The notes under the pieces are model-generated. The model saw only the letters and a list, made by a program, of their open reading frames with translations. It had not been told where the DNA came from and searched no databases. From the NCBI GenBank assembly GCA_015655335.1, contig JAATFF010000151.1, positions 1 to 43,227 on the forward strand: a stretch of DNA of 43,227 nucleotides, written 5' to 3'. The position numbers and the translations under genes are program-made. Every line of letters starts with the position of its first letter. Position 1 is the first letter of the stretch. Shown piece after piece: positions 1 through 7,972 of the stretch. This stretch comes from Lysobacterales bacterium (lineage in GTDB: Bacteria; Pseudomonadota; Gammaproteobacteria; Xanthomonadales; Rhodanobacteraceae).

Positions 1-489
1 CCGGATCCGGTGATGTTCTTCGAACCCAAGCGCATCTATCGCCAGTACAAGGAAGAAGTGCCCGATGACGGCTAAGCCTTGCCGCTGGACGTGTGCTTCG
101 TGCTGCGCGACGGCACCGACGTCACCATCGTGACCTGGGGCGCGCAGGTGAAAGAAGCGCTGGAAGCCGCCGACGCACTCGCCGAGGAAGGCATCAGCGC
201 CGAAGTCATCGACGTCGCTACGCTCACCCCGCTGGATTTCGACACCATCGCCGAATCGGTGCAGAAAACCGGCCGCTGCGTGATCGTGCACGAAGCGCCC
301 AAGACCGCCGGTTTCGGCGCGGAAATCGCCGCACGTCTGGCCGAGGAATGCATGTACGACCTGCTCGCGCCGGTCGAACGCGTTACCGGTTACGACACGC
401 ACATCCCGCTGTTCCGTCTCGAGATGAAATACCTGCCGAGCACCGAGCGTGTGGTAGAAGCGGCAAAGCGCGCACTGGCAGCAAGCTGA
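1..489 (+). pseudogene. 2-oxoisovalerate dehydrogenase E1 beta subunit, 5'-partial, interrupted by in-frame TAA
   Basis: C-terminal part of the beta subunit of a thiamine-dependent branched-chain 2-oxoacid dehydrogenase; the start lies before the window. Frame 1 reads DPVMFFEPKRIYRQYKEEV at residues 3-20, typical of the end of the pyrimidine-binding domain, then PDDG, then a TAA at 73-75, and continues in the same frame with LPLDVCFVLRDGTDVTIVTW and the full transketolase C-terminal domain to TGA 487-489. Family members run through this position without a break, so the TAA is an interruption and not the gene end; a single change from GAA would create it. A restart at TTG 79 would give only the 136-residue C-terminal domain, without the cofactor site. 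The next gene is the matching E2 subunit. Sequencing error is the alternative explanation. Confidence 0.75.
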
Positions 490-498
490 AGCTCTTAG

Positions 499-610
499 CC
501 CCTTCCCCTGCTTGCAGGGGAGGTTGGGAGGGGGTCGCACGCACTAGGTTCAAAGCAAGCAAGATTGAGCGACCCCACTCCAGCCCTCCCCTGCATGCGG
601 GGGAGGGAGC
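499..610. repeat. REP-like imperfect inverted repeat between E1 beta and E2
   Basis: Two G/C-rich arms (about 499-538 and 569-610) are imperfect reverse complements. Each also holds its own small near-palindrome, CCCCTGCTTGCAGGGG at 505-520 and CCCCTGCATGCGGGG at 589-603. The layout resembles the intergenic REP-type elements common in this order. It could form a large hairpin in the E1-E2 transcript. No second copy was noticed in the window. Confidence 0.55.
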
Positions 611-645
611 CCACAACGAATCATCCACTTTTCGGAACTCCGAAC

Positions 646-2019
646 ATGGCCGACATCAAGACGTTCTACCTGCCGGACCTCGGCGAAGGCCTGCCCGACG
701 CCACCATCGTCGAATGGCATGTGAAAGAAGGCGACAGCATCAAGCTCGACGCGCCGCTGGTGTCGATGGAAACTGCCAAGGCAGTGGTCGACGTGCCTTC
801 GCCGTATACCGGCAAAGTCACCAAGCTGCATGGCGCTACCGGCGACGTAATCGAAACCGGCGCCGCACTGGCCGAGTTCGAACCCGATCCGAACGCGAAG
901 CAGCGCGCCGAGGCCGAAGCTACCGGCCATCATCACGGCCCCAAGAAGGCGGCCACGCCGGAGCCGAAGAAAGTCGTCGCCTCCGATGATGGCGGCGAAA
1001 TCGAAAGCGAAGGCAAAGCCGATCGTGAAGACGAAGGCACCGTGGTTGGCGCGATGATTAGCGGCAGCCACGTGCACGTCGAACAGGCATCCAGCGTCGG
1101 CGGCGTGAAAGCCGTGCCGGCTGTACGCGCATTGGCGAAGAAGCTCAAAGTGGACATCACCCGCGTGCGTCCGAGCGGCGCCGATGGCGTGGTGACGATG
1201 CAGGACGTGAAGAACGCTGCAGCCAACGGCTCCGCAGCACTTGGCTCCGCACCGGCGCGCGCCGTGCCTGCTTCGGCCGGCCGTCACCTCGCACCTGAAT
1301 TGCCGCAACCCGAACCCGCGCGCACCGCCACCTCGCTTGCCGGTAAGCCCGTGCGCACCGCACCGCCGAGCGTGCAGGCCAGCGGGCAGCCGGAACAGCT
1401 CAAGGGCGTTCGCCGCAACATGGCCCGCGTGATGGCCGACGCGCATGCCAACGTCGTACCCACCACGCTGGTGGATGATGCCGATCTGCATGCCTGGATC
1501 GGCAAGCAGGACATCACTGCGCGCCTGATCCGCTCCATCGTTGCTGCATGCAAGACCGTTCCCGCACTCAACGCGTGGTTCGACGGCAAGAACCTCAGCC
1601 GCACGCTGCATCCGCATGTGGACATCGGTATCGCAGTGGATACCGACGATGGCTTGTTCGTGCCTGCGCTGCGCAATGCCGACGTGCTCGACGGCGCTGG
1701 TATTCGTGCTGCCATAAAGCGCCTGCGTACGCAGGTGGAAGACCGCACGATTCCGCCGTCGGAACTATCCGGCTACACCATCAGCCTCTCCAACTTCGGC
1801 ATGTTCGCGGGTCGCTATGCGACACCCGTGGTTGTGCCACCGTGCGTGGCCATCATCGGTGCCGGCAAGCTCAGCCACGATGTGGTCGCTGTGATGGGCG
1901 GTATCGAAGTGCATCGCCGCATGCCGATCAGCATCACGTTCGATCATCGTGCCGCGACGGGCGGCGAAGCGGCGCGCTTCCTCAAGGCACTCCTGGACGA
2001 TTTGGCATTGCCGAACTGA
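646..2019 (+). CDS. Dihydrolipoamide acyltransferase (E2) of a branched-chain 2-oxoacid dehydrogenase complex
   Basis: Core E2 subunit of 457 residues that transfers the acyl group from E1 to CoA on a swinging lipoyl arm. A lipoyl domain fills residues 1-80 with the lipoylation lysine K45 in METAKA; a charged, Ala/Pro-rich linker follows; the E1/E3-binding domain is near residues 153-192 (AVPAVRALAKKLKVDI); the catalytic domain fills the C-terminal half and ends in FDHRAATGG. The catalytic His is present (about H434), but the usual Asp of the HRxxDG motif is Thr here. ATG 646 begins exactly at the lipoyl domain, so the open frame upstream, which runs through the repeat, is not used. It follows the E1 beta gene and is followed by a strong terminator. 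Confidence 0.93.
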   Translation: MADIKTFYLPDLGEGLPDATIVEWHVKEGDSIKLDAPLVSMETAKAVVDVPSPYTGKVTKLHGATGDVIETGAALAEFEPDPNAKQRAEAEATGHHHGPKKAATPEPKKVVASDDGGEIESEGKADREDEGTVVGAMISGSHVHVEQASSVGGVKAVPAVRALAKKLKVDITRVRPSGADGVVTMQDVKNAAANGSAALGSAPARAVPASAGRHLAPELPQPEPARTATSLAGKPVRTAPPSVQASGQPEQLKGVRRNMARVMADAHANVVPTTLVDDADLHAWIGKQDITARLIRSIVAACKTVPALNAWFDGKNLSRTLHPHVDIGIAVDTDDGLFVPALRNADVLDGAGIRAAIKRLRTQVEDRTIPPSELSGYTISLSNFGMFAGRYATPVVVPPCVAIIGAGKLSHDVVAVMGGIEVHRRMPISITFDHRAATGGEAARFLKALLDDLALPN

Positions 2020-2040
2020 TCGACCAACGCTCAGAAACGA

Positions 2041-2065
2041 AAAAGGCGCCTTAGGGCGCCTTTTT
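2041..2065 (+). terminator. Rho-independent terminator after the E2 gene
   Basis: AAGGCGCC and GGCGCCTT form a stem with a short TTAG loop, followed by five T. It lies 21 bp after the E2 stop codon. The A tract on the other side would let it work on the minus strand too, but no minus-strand gene reads into it. Confidence 0.85.
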
Positions 2066-2108
2066 CATGGCGCGCGTTCCATCAGCCAGGACTACCTTGA
2101 AATAGCCA

Positions 2109-2127
2109 ACATGACGACAAGTCATGT
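2109..2127. promoter_or_regulatory. Candidate LysR-type regulator box (T-N11-A) upstream of the LysR gene
   Basis: ACATGAC and GTCATGT are perfect inverted repeats separated by five bases, and the dyad contains T2112-N11-A2124, the classic LysR-family half-site signature. Its centre is about 70 bp upstream of the start predicted from the promoter at 2155-2181, where LysR proteins usually bind for autoregulation. The function is inferred. Confidence 0.5.
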
Positions 2128-2154
2128 AAGCGATCACTCTCGCGATGACAGCCG

Positions 2155-2181
2155 TTGCACTACACGCTTTGCGACTATACC
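2155..2181 (+). promoter_or_regulatory. Candidate sigma-70 promoter of the LysR gene
   Basis: TTGCAC at 2155-2160 and TATACC at 2176-2181, spaced 15 bp. The spacing is short, so this is a tentative call supported mainly by the dyad lying upstream at the expected distance. Confidence 0.35.
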
Positions 2182-2239
2182 GCTGCGACAATCCATGGTC
2201 CGCGTCTTGCAAACCATCACGCACTGGAAGGACCCACCC

Positions 2240-3109
2240 ATGCGGCGACTCCCCCCACTTATCGCTCTACGCTTTTTCGAGGAAACAGCGCGTCATTGCA
2301 GCTTCAGTCGTGCCGCGGCAGCGCTGTGCGTGACACAAAGTGCCGTCAGCCGTCAGATCCGTATTCTGGAAAGCACGTTGGATGCGCAACTCTTCGTACG
2401 CAATCACCACGGCGTGCACCTCACGGCGGCTGGCTCACAGCTGCTGACATGCATATCCGAAGCCTTCGATGCGATCGAGCAAGGCGCTCACCGTCTCGCA
2501 TGCACGCATAGCCGCGAAAAACTGATGCTAGCCGTACCGCCAACCTTCGCTACCCAATGGCTTTCGCCTCGGCTCGAATCGCTTATGAGCCAACTTCCCG
2601 ATATCGAACTATCTGTGCGTACAGCTCCGCGCGGCGACGAACATTGCTGCATCCACTTCGATCGCCGGCCACCGCACGGCAAACCGGGGGAGCTGTTATG
2701 GATGGAGCAACACGTTCTTGTAGGAGCAACCCAGCGAGCCGGCCAACCCTTGGAGGCCCTGATAGAACAACTGCCTGCCATGCACATCCTGCACGAGGGA
2801 AAACGTCTCGATCTGTGGCCCGACTGGCTGACAAGCGCAGGATTTACAAACGATGACATGGGTAACGCCATCGAGCTCTCAACCTTGGAACAGGCTATCC
2901 AGGCTGTGCGCAAGGATGCCGGCCTGGCGATCATCGACTACAACATGATCGCCGATGAGCTGCGCGAAGAGCAGCTGGCCATGCTCTCTACCGTGGAAGT
3001 CAGTGGGCCCTATGGCTATTGGCTCGATATCCTGCCTCAGCATGCCGCATCGGCAACCGTGCAGACATTCGCGATATGGCTGCGCGAACAAGTCCGCCGC
3101 TCCGGCTAG
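2240..3109 (+). CDS. LysR-family transcriptional regulator (GcvA-like)
   Basis: A 289-residue DNA-binding regulator. The N-terminal winged helix-turn-helix (residues about 5-65) contains FSRAAAALCVTQSAVSRQIR, the LysR recognition region, and continues into a periplasmic-binding-protein-like effector domain. The style (LxALRFFEETARHxSFSRAA) is that of GcvA-type regulators. ATG 2240 was chosen because GGAAGG at 2226-2231 is well placed; an in-frame ATG at 2195 would add 15 residues without a better site. It ends 35 bp from the convergent MFS gene of the Fae/aldehyde operon, which makes it a plausible but unproven regulator of that operon. The effector is unknown. Confidence 0.88.
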   Translation: MRRLPPLIALRFFEETARHCSFSRAAAALCVTQSAVSRQIRILESTLDAQLFVRNHHGVHLTAAGSQLLTCISEAFDAIEQGAHRLACTHSREKLMLAVPPTFATQWLSPRLESLMSQLPDIELSVRTAPRGDEHCCIHFDRRPPHGKPGELLWMEQHVLVGATQRAGQPLEALIEQLPAMHILHEGKRLDLWPDWLTSAGFTNDDMGNAIELSTLEQAIQAVRKDAGLAIIDYNMIADELREEQLAMLSTVEVSGPYGYWLDILPQHAASATVQTFAIWLREQVRRSG

Positions 3110-3134
3110 GCCATGATTCAGTCATGACCTAGCC
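3104..3134. terminator. Hairpin between the convergent LysR and MFS genes
   Basis: A 13-bp stem with one mismatch (GGCTAGGCCATGA / TCATGACCTAGCC) and a five-base loop. It overlaps the LysR TAG stop codon. It lacks a T tract, so it is a likely but atypical bidirectional transcription stop. Confidence 0.5.
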
Positions 3135-3144
3135 CCGGGATAAC

Positions 3145-4557
3145 TCACGCCTTGGCTGCGTCGTTAAGGCACAAATTCCGCGTTTCCGGCGCCCATGCCA
3201 ACGACACCACCATACCGATCAGCAATACCGCAGCCAGTGCCATCATCGACATCTGCAAGCCAAAGGTCTTGATGCCGATCGGCAAGAGAAATACACCGAT
3301 AGCCGAGCCAAGGCGACTGCAAGCAATGGCAAATCCCACGCCGCACGCGCGCACTTCAGTGGGGAAGCACTCCGGCGGATACACGCCAACCAGATTGGAT
3401 ACGGCCGACAATGCCGCTGTAAACAACGCAAAGGCCGCCACCATGGCCACCGAGGCCGAATCCGGCAGCAGGCTCAGCATGGCCAGTGCTGCAGCCGTCA
3501 CCGCGAAGGAGGCGATTAGAAAAACGCGCCGCGGTAACTTGATCGTCAACCAGATCCCGACAATCGCCCCCACAATCAACAAGCCGTTCAACAGCAGGTC
3601 GGCATTGCTGCCATCGGAGAGCTTGATCAACTTGAGAATGTCCGGAAGGAACGTATAGATCGCGAAGTACGGGATCACCAGGCACACGAAGAAGACGCAA
3701 TTGAACAACGTGCGCTTGATCAGGTCGCGATGGAAAAGGCGTGCGAATCCGCCCGGCACGTTACGATGCTCATCGCCTTGCACGCTGGTATCCAGCGCGA
3801 CCTTATGCCCGAAGTACTTTTTCACAACGGCGTCCGCTTCCGCTTCGCGGCCTTTGTTGAACAGCCAACGCGGCGACTCTGGCGTACCCATGCGCAGAAT
3901 GAGCACGGCCAGGGCTGGTACTCCGGCGGAAGCCAGCAGCCAACGCCAGGCTTCCGGATCCGGTGAGTGCTGCACGTAATGGATGCCCAACAGATCGGCC
4001 ACCACGTAACCGATCGTCCATATCACGCTAAACGAGCCCAGCAGCATGCCGCGATGCTTACGTGGTGAGAACTCGGCAAGAATGGCGTGTCCCACCGCGA
4101 AATCGCCGCCCATGCCGACACCCAACAACACGCGCAGCAAACACAATGCCAACGGTGTTTGCGCATAGAACTGCGCGAAAGCCGTCACCGTAATGATCAC
4201 GAAACTCAGCAGAAAAATCTTCTGCCTTCCCACACGATCGGATAACCAGCCAAATAGCAGGCTACCAAGAAAAATACCCATCAGGGTGGAGCAACCAATG
4301 AGGCCTTCCCATAACGCGCGATGCTCTGCGTGAACGCCGATCATTTGGTCGAGGAAGGGCTTCAACGCGTAGGCGATCGTCCCTATCGCAAAGCCCTCGG
4401 TCAAATGTGCGCCAAAGGTGAGACCGGCGATCTTGCAATGGAAAAAGTTCAAGGGCACGTCGTCAAGCAGAACCTTTCCCTCCGACGATCCCTGTCGCTT
4501 GCCGAGATATCCGGCCAATCCTTCTACGGTTGCTGCTTGTCCATCTCCGCTGCCCAT
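3145..4557 (-). CDS. MFS transporter, metabolite:H+ symporter type
   Basis: Inner-membrane carrier of 470 residues with twelve predicted membrane segments. The signature loop between segments 2 and 3 reads GWLSDRVGRQK, segment 4 carries RVLLGVGMGGDF, the central loop has PESPRWLFNKGREAEA and the C-terminus APETRN, all marks of the sugar and aromatic-acid symporter branch of the major facilitator superfamily. The substrate cannot be read from sequence; an organic acid or aldehyde precursor would fit the neighbours. Start 4557 is preceded by AGGGAG; the open frame extends 16 codons further upstream without a better site. It is the last gene of the operon fae homologue, aldo/keto reductase, aldehyde dehydrogenase, MFS. 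Confidence 0.88.
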   Translation of the reverse strand: MGSGDGQAATVEGLAGYLGKRQGSSEGKVLLDDVPLNFFHCKIAGLTFGAHLTEGFAIGTIAYALKPFLDQMIGVHAEHRALWEGLIGCSTLMGIFLGSLLFGWLSDRVGRQKIFLLSFVIITVTAFAQFYAQTPLALCLLRVLLGVGMGGDFAVGHAILAEFSPRKHRGMLLGSFSVIWTIGYVVADLLGIHYVQHSPDPEAWRWLLASAGVPALAVLILRMGTPESPRWLFNKGREAEADAVVKKYFGHKVALDTSVQGDEHRNVPGGFARLFHRDLIKRTLFNCVFFVCLVIPYFAIYTFLPDILKLIKLSDGSNADLLLNGLLIVGAIVGIWLTIKLPRRVFLIASFAVTAAALAMLSLLPDSASVAMVAAFALFTAALSAVSNLVGVYPPECFPTEVRACGVGFAIACSRLGSAIGVFLLPIGIKTFGLQMSMMALAAVLLIGMVVSLAWAPETRNLCLNDAAKA

Positions 4558-4635
4558 GGTTACTCCCTTCCCTTGCATGGACGCCGAGACGCCCAGGTTA
4601 TGCAAACCACATGGTCGCCCGTGTCATTCGCTTCG

Positions 4636-6072
4636 TTATTTCAAGCCACCCATCATCAGGTACTTCAACTCGACGTATTCATCGAGGCCGTACTTGGAAC
4701 CCTCGCGACCCAGGCCCGATTGCTTTACACCGCCAAAAGGAGCTACCTCGGTGGAGATGATCCCTTCGTTGATACCGACCATGCCGCTTTCCAACGCTTC
4801 GGCCACACGCCAGGTGCGCGCCATGTCACGAGTGTAGAAATAGGCGGACAGGCCGAACGGCGTATCGTTGGCCGCAGCGATCGCCTCTTCTTCCGTTTCG
4901 AAGCGAAAACATGCCGCTACAGGTCCGAAGGTTTCCTCCTGCGCGATCAACATGTCGTTCGTGGCGCCGGCCAGCACGGTCGGCTCGTAGAATGTGCCGC
5001 CCAATGCATTCGGCTTGCCACCGGTAAGAACCGTGGCACCCTTGCTCAATGCGTCCGCGACGTGACTCTGCACTTTGTCCAGGGCGGCCCGATTGATCAG
5101 TGGACCTTGTTCAACCTCGCTCGCCAAGGCATCGCCGACGCGCAACTTGCGCACAGCTTCAGCGAGTGCCTGTGTGAAGGCCTCATACACACCGCCCTGT
5201 ACATAGAAACGGTTTACGCAAACGCAGGTTTGTCCGGTATTACGAAATTTCGATGCGAGGGCACCGCGCACCGCTGCCTCGATGTCAGCGTCGTCGAACA
5301 CGATGAATGGCGCGTTGCCGCCAAGCTCGAGCGAGAGCTTCTTCAGCGTGTCTGCACATTGCGTGGCCAGCAGCTTGCCGGTGCGGGTCGAGCCCGTGAA
5401 CGACAGCTTGCGCACGATACCCGAGCCGGTCAGCACTTTGCCGATGGACAGCGCGTCGCCGGAAACAATGTTGAAAACGCCTGCCGGTATGCCCGCCTGC
5501 TCAGCAAGGACGGCCAAGGCAAATGCCGACAAGGGCGTTTCTTCCGATGGCTTCAGCACCATGGTGCAACCCGCCGCGAGTGCGGGTGCGGCTTTGCGGG
5601 TGATCATGGCGAGCGGGAAGTTCCACGGCGTAATGGCCGCAACGACACCCACCGGCTCGCGTGTGACGAATATCTTCGCGTTGGGAAAAGGACTGGGAAT
5701 CACATCGCCGTAGCTGCGCTTGGCCTCTTCGGCGAACCATTCGAGGAAGCTTGCCGCGTAACCAACCTCGCCGCGCGCCTCGGCAAGCGGTTTGCCCTGC
5801 TCGCGAGTCAGAAGCTCGGCCAACGCATCGCGGTGTTCGAGCATCAGCTCGCCCCAGCGGCGAACCTTGATGCTGCGCTCCTTCGCCGTTAGCGCACGCC
5901 AAGCCGCAAACGCACCAGCTGCCGCAGCAACCGCTTGCTCCGCCTCGGGGGCACCGCCTCTCGCGACGTCGATAATGACCTCGCCCGTTGCGGGATTGTT
6001 GACTGGATAGGTTTTCGAACCCGTCTGCCACTTGCCACCGATGTAATGCCCATTGCGCAGAAGGTCGTTCAT
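4636..6072 (-). CDS. gabD: NAD(P)-dependent aldehyde dehydrogenase, succinate-semialdehyde dehydrogenase type
   Basis: Cytoplasmic enzyme of 478 residues oxidising an aldehyde to its acid. Visible landmarks are ITPWNFP (148-154), the cofactor lysine in LKPSE (K174), the general base in LELGGN (E249) and the nucleophile in GQTCV (C283). The stretch GGNAPFIVFDDADIEAAV and the C-terminal FGGVKQSGLGREGSKYG are characteristic of the GabD group, so succinate semialdehyde is the best guess, though related aldehydes cannot be excluded. The start was placed at 6072 because MNDLLRNGHYIGGKW is the normal N-terminus and its ATG overlaps the stop codon of the upstream reductase (ATGA), implying translational coupling. 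Confidence 0.9.
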   Translation of the reverse strand: MNDLLRNGHYIGGKWQTGSKTYPVNNPATGEVIIDVARGGAPEAEQAVAAAAGAFAAWRALTAKERSIKVRRWGELMLEHRDALAELLTREQGKPLAEARGEVGYAASFLEWFAEEAKRSYGDVIPSPFPNAKIFVTREPVGVVAAITPWNFPLAMITRKAAPALAAGCTMVLKPSEETPLSAFALAVLAEQAGIPAGVFNIVSGDALSIGKVLTGSGIVRKLSFTGSTRTGKLLATQCADTLKKLSLELGGNAPFIVFDDADIEAAVRGALASKFRNTGQTCVCVNRFYVQGGVYEAFTQALAEAVRKLRVGDALASEVEQGPLINRAALDKVQSHVADALSKGATVLTGGKPNALGGTFYEPTVLAGATNDMLIAQEETFGPVAACFRFETEEEAIAAANDTPFGLSAYFYTRDMARTWRVAEALESGMVGINEGIISTEVAPFGGVKQSGLGREGSKYGLDEYVELKYLMMGGLK

Positions 6073-7106
6073 GCCACGCTCTCTTCTGTCACAGCGAATC
6101 GTCCGTTGGCGGCACGAGGTTCGCGCGCGATGCGCTGTCCAGCCGTGTAGTCGTTGATCAAGTCGCAAGGAGTGTAGTTGCGTTCCAGTTCATGCAACTC
6201 TTGCTCATCCAGAGGGGTGTCGAGCGCAGCCACCGCGCTGTCAAATTGTTGCGCCGTGTCTGCGCCAACCAACATGCTTGCAATGTGTTTGTGCTGCAGC
6301 ACCCAGGCCTGAGCGATCTGCGCCGCCGATACACCCCGCCGCGCGGCCACGCGTGCTGCAGAAGCTGCGATCTCGCGCGATGCCTTATCGCCGTACATCT
6401 GCGCGGTGAAGAAATCCGTTTGATTGCGGGTGGAGTTCGCATCACCGGAGAGCAAGCCGCGGGCGAGCGGGCTGAAGACGGATACGCCAAGTCCCTGGTC
6501 GGCACAGTAGGGAATCATCTCGCGCTCTTCCTCGCGGTAGGCAAGGTTGAGCTGCAACTGCATGTTGATCGGTTTGTGCCAGCCGTTGCGCTCGCAGACC
6601 TGCATGATCTTGGCGAGCTGCCATGTGTACATGGTCGAGACACCGATATAGCGTGCCTTGCCGGCTCGCACGATGTCGTTCATCGCACCCATGGTTTCTT
6701 CGACCGGCGTATTGACGTCGAAGAAATGCAGCATGTAGATGTCGACGTAATCCATATCCAGTCGCTTCAGCGAACCGTGGATGCCGTCCATGATGTGCTT
6801 GCGCGAATGGCCGCCAGCGTTGGGATAGACGCCCATGTCGTAGCCGACCTTGGTCGTTATGACGATTTCTTCGCGGCGCACGAGCCTGTTGAGGATTCGG
6901 CCGACCACTTCTTCGCCGACACCGGTCGAATAAAAATCTGCCAGATCGATGAAGTTGACGCCCGCTTCCAGCGCGTGCCGCACAATGGGCTCGCTCTGTG
7001 CCTCGTCGAAAATCCAAGGCTTCCAACGGGGCGTACCCATGTTCATGGTGCCGAGACAAAGCCGAGACACTTTCAGGCCGGACTGGCCAAGACGGACATA
7101 TTCCAT
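6069..7106 (-). CDS. Aldo/keto reductase
   Basis: NADPH-dependent (alpha/beta)8-barrel oxidoreductase of 345 residues. The catalytic tetrad is visible: D54 and Y59 in FIDLADFYS, K86 in TTKVG and H127 in YMLHFF. The C-terminal part holds the cofactor region (SPLARGLLSG, then SMLVGADTAQQFDSAVAALD). It belongs to the YghZ/Tas-like group reducing aldehydes and ketones. AGGAGT lies 10 bases before ATG 7106. The gene overlaps the following aldehyde dehydrogenase by four bases and follows the Fae homologue by 35 bp. A reductase and a dehydrogenase side by side suggest a redox pair acting on one aldehyde. Confidence 0.9.
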   Translation of the reverse strand: MEYVRLGQSGLKVSRLCLGTMNMGTPRWKPWIFDEAQSEPIVRHALEAGVNFIDLADFYSTGVGEEVVGRILNRLVRREEIVITTKVGYDMGVYPNAGGHSRKHIMDGIHGSLKRLDMDYVDIYMLHFFDVNTPVEETMGAMNDIVRAGKARYIGVSTMYTWQLAKIMQVCERNGWHKPINMQLQLNLAYREEEREMIPYCADQGLGVSVFSPLARGLLSGDANSTRNQTDFFTAQMYGDKASREIAASAARVAARRGVSAAQIAQAWVLQHKHIASMLVGADTAQQFDSAVAALDTPLDEQELHELERNYTPCDLINDYTAGQRIAREPRAANGRFAVTEESVA

Positions 7107-7141
7107 GCGACAGACTCCTAAAATTTTCTGCTGACGGCGGC

Positions 7142-7663
7142 TTAGGCTTTTGGCGTGTAGAAGGGATTGCTTACGTTGGCCGCAGCCGCAAACACATCGT
7201 CACGATGCGGAAGGCCAAGCATGGCCGCGCGGATCGCGTTCTTGCAGGCCTGATAGTTGTTTTCGTAGACGGCATCGAGATTGTCGGTAGCGGGGTTTAC
7301 CCAGTTGGCGGACACCACAACCCAATCGTTTTCTGCTTCCGGCGGCAGGATGCCCTCCTGCAGTGATTCGGCGACCGCTTTCGCGATGCCGGCCTGCGAT
7401 GCGCCCCAGGTGGCATTGCCGTGGAAATCGCTGGCGATCTGCGCCTTGTTGACATACAGCGTCAGCGGTTTGGTCGGCACGCCGGGGGTGGCGATGATCA
7501 CAAAGGGAGCGTGGCCGGCGGACGGCGTTGCCAATGCGGTGGCGAATGCCTGACCCGCTGGGCCGTTGCGCGGACCGACCAATACATTGATATGCGCGAG
7601 ATTGACGCCCGGTCCGACAAACCCTTCGCCGATGTAGAGCGTCTTGCTTTCGGATGTATTCAT
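7142..7663 (-). CDS. Formaldehyde-activating enzyme (Fae) homologue
   Basis: A 173-residue homologue of Fae, which condenses formaldehyde with tetrahydromethanopterin in methylotrophs. YIGEGFVGPGVNLAHINVLVG (10-30) carries the conserved His (H24), and GPAGQAFATALATPSAGHAPF (34-54) and NWVNPATDNLDAVYENNYQA match the family pattern. The start at 7663 fits the family N-terminus and follows AGGAAAG; the open frame continues 35 codons upstream with no family match. It is the first gene of an operon with an aldo/keto reductase, aldehyde dehydrogenase and MFS carrier. None of the other tetrahydromethanopterin pathway genes is in this window, so it may act on another aldehyde or without that cofactor. 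Family membership is clear, substrate is not. Confidence 0.85.
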   Translation of the reverse strand: MNTSESKTLYIGEGFVGPGVNLAHINVLVGPRNGPAGQAFATALATPSAGHAPFVIIATPGVPTKPLTLYVNKAQIASDFHGNATWGASQAGIAKAVAESLQEGILPPEAENDWVVVSANWVNPATDNLDAVYENNYQACKNAIRAAMLGLPHRDDVFAAAANVSNPFYTPKA

Positions 7664-7972
7664 TTCTTTCCTGCCGTCAGAAAACAGTCGATGAACCGAT
7701 TGTGCTGTCGTGACGGCAGTCGAGAGAATGGATGTTTCCTGATAGGGGGTATGACTAAAACGCAGCACGCAAGGTGCGGCGATTCCTACAAAAAAGCCGG
7801 CACGCTAAATAGACAAACACTGCGTCATAGCATCCGTGGCAGCGCATTGGCGACGAATCGGTGGCACAGAAATCTATCTTCCGGGCGCTATCGGCGGAAG
7901 ATGAAAGATGATGCAAATTAAAAACGTCGCGTATCAAAGTACATGATGCGGCAATCACGCGATGGACGATCG
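7664..7972. other. Intergenic region upstream of the fae-homologue operon
   Basis: A 309-bp stretch between the operon start and the end of the histidine kinase gene. No convincing gene is present. It should hold the minus-strand operon promoter; the two dyads at 7684-7719 and a C-rich TACCCCCTATC (minus strand, around 7741-7751) are the only distinctive sequences. No clear -35/-10 pair was seen. Confidence 0.5.
7684..7719. promoter_or_regulatory. Two adjacent dyads in the fae-homologue leader
   Basis: ACAGTCG-N6-CGATTGT (7684-7703, one mismatch) and CTGTCGTGACGGCAG (7705-7719, one mismatched pair) stand side by side about 20-55 bp upstream of the start codon. The position fits operator sites for a regulator of the operon. 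They do not match the ATGAC-N5-GTCAT dyad upstream of the LysR gene. Confidence 0.3.

Noticed and set aside
93..989. Long Arg-rich plus-strand frame overlapping E1 beta and E2
   Set aside because: Its protein is a run of Arg/His typical of the wrong frame of a GC-rich gene, and both real genes have clear families.
4321..5892. 523-codon plus-strand frame opposite the MFS and aldehyde dehydrogenase genes
   Set aside because: It is antisense to two strongly supported enzymes and has no recognisable domain.
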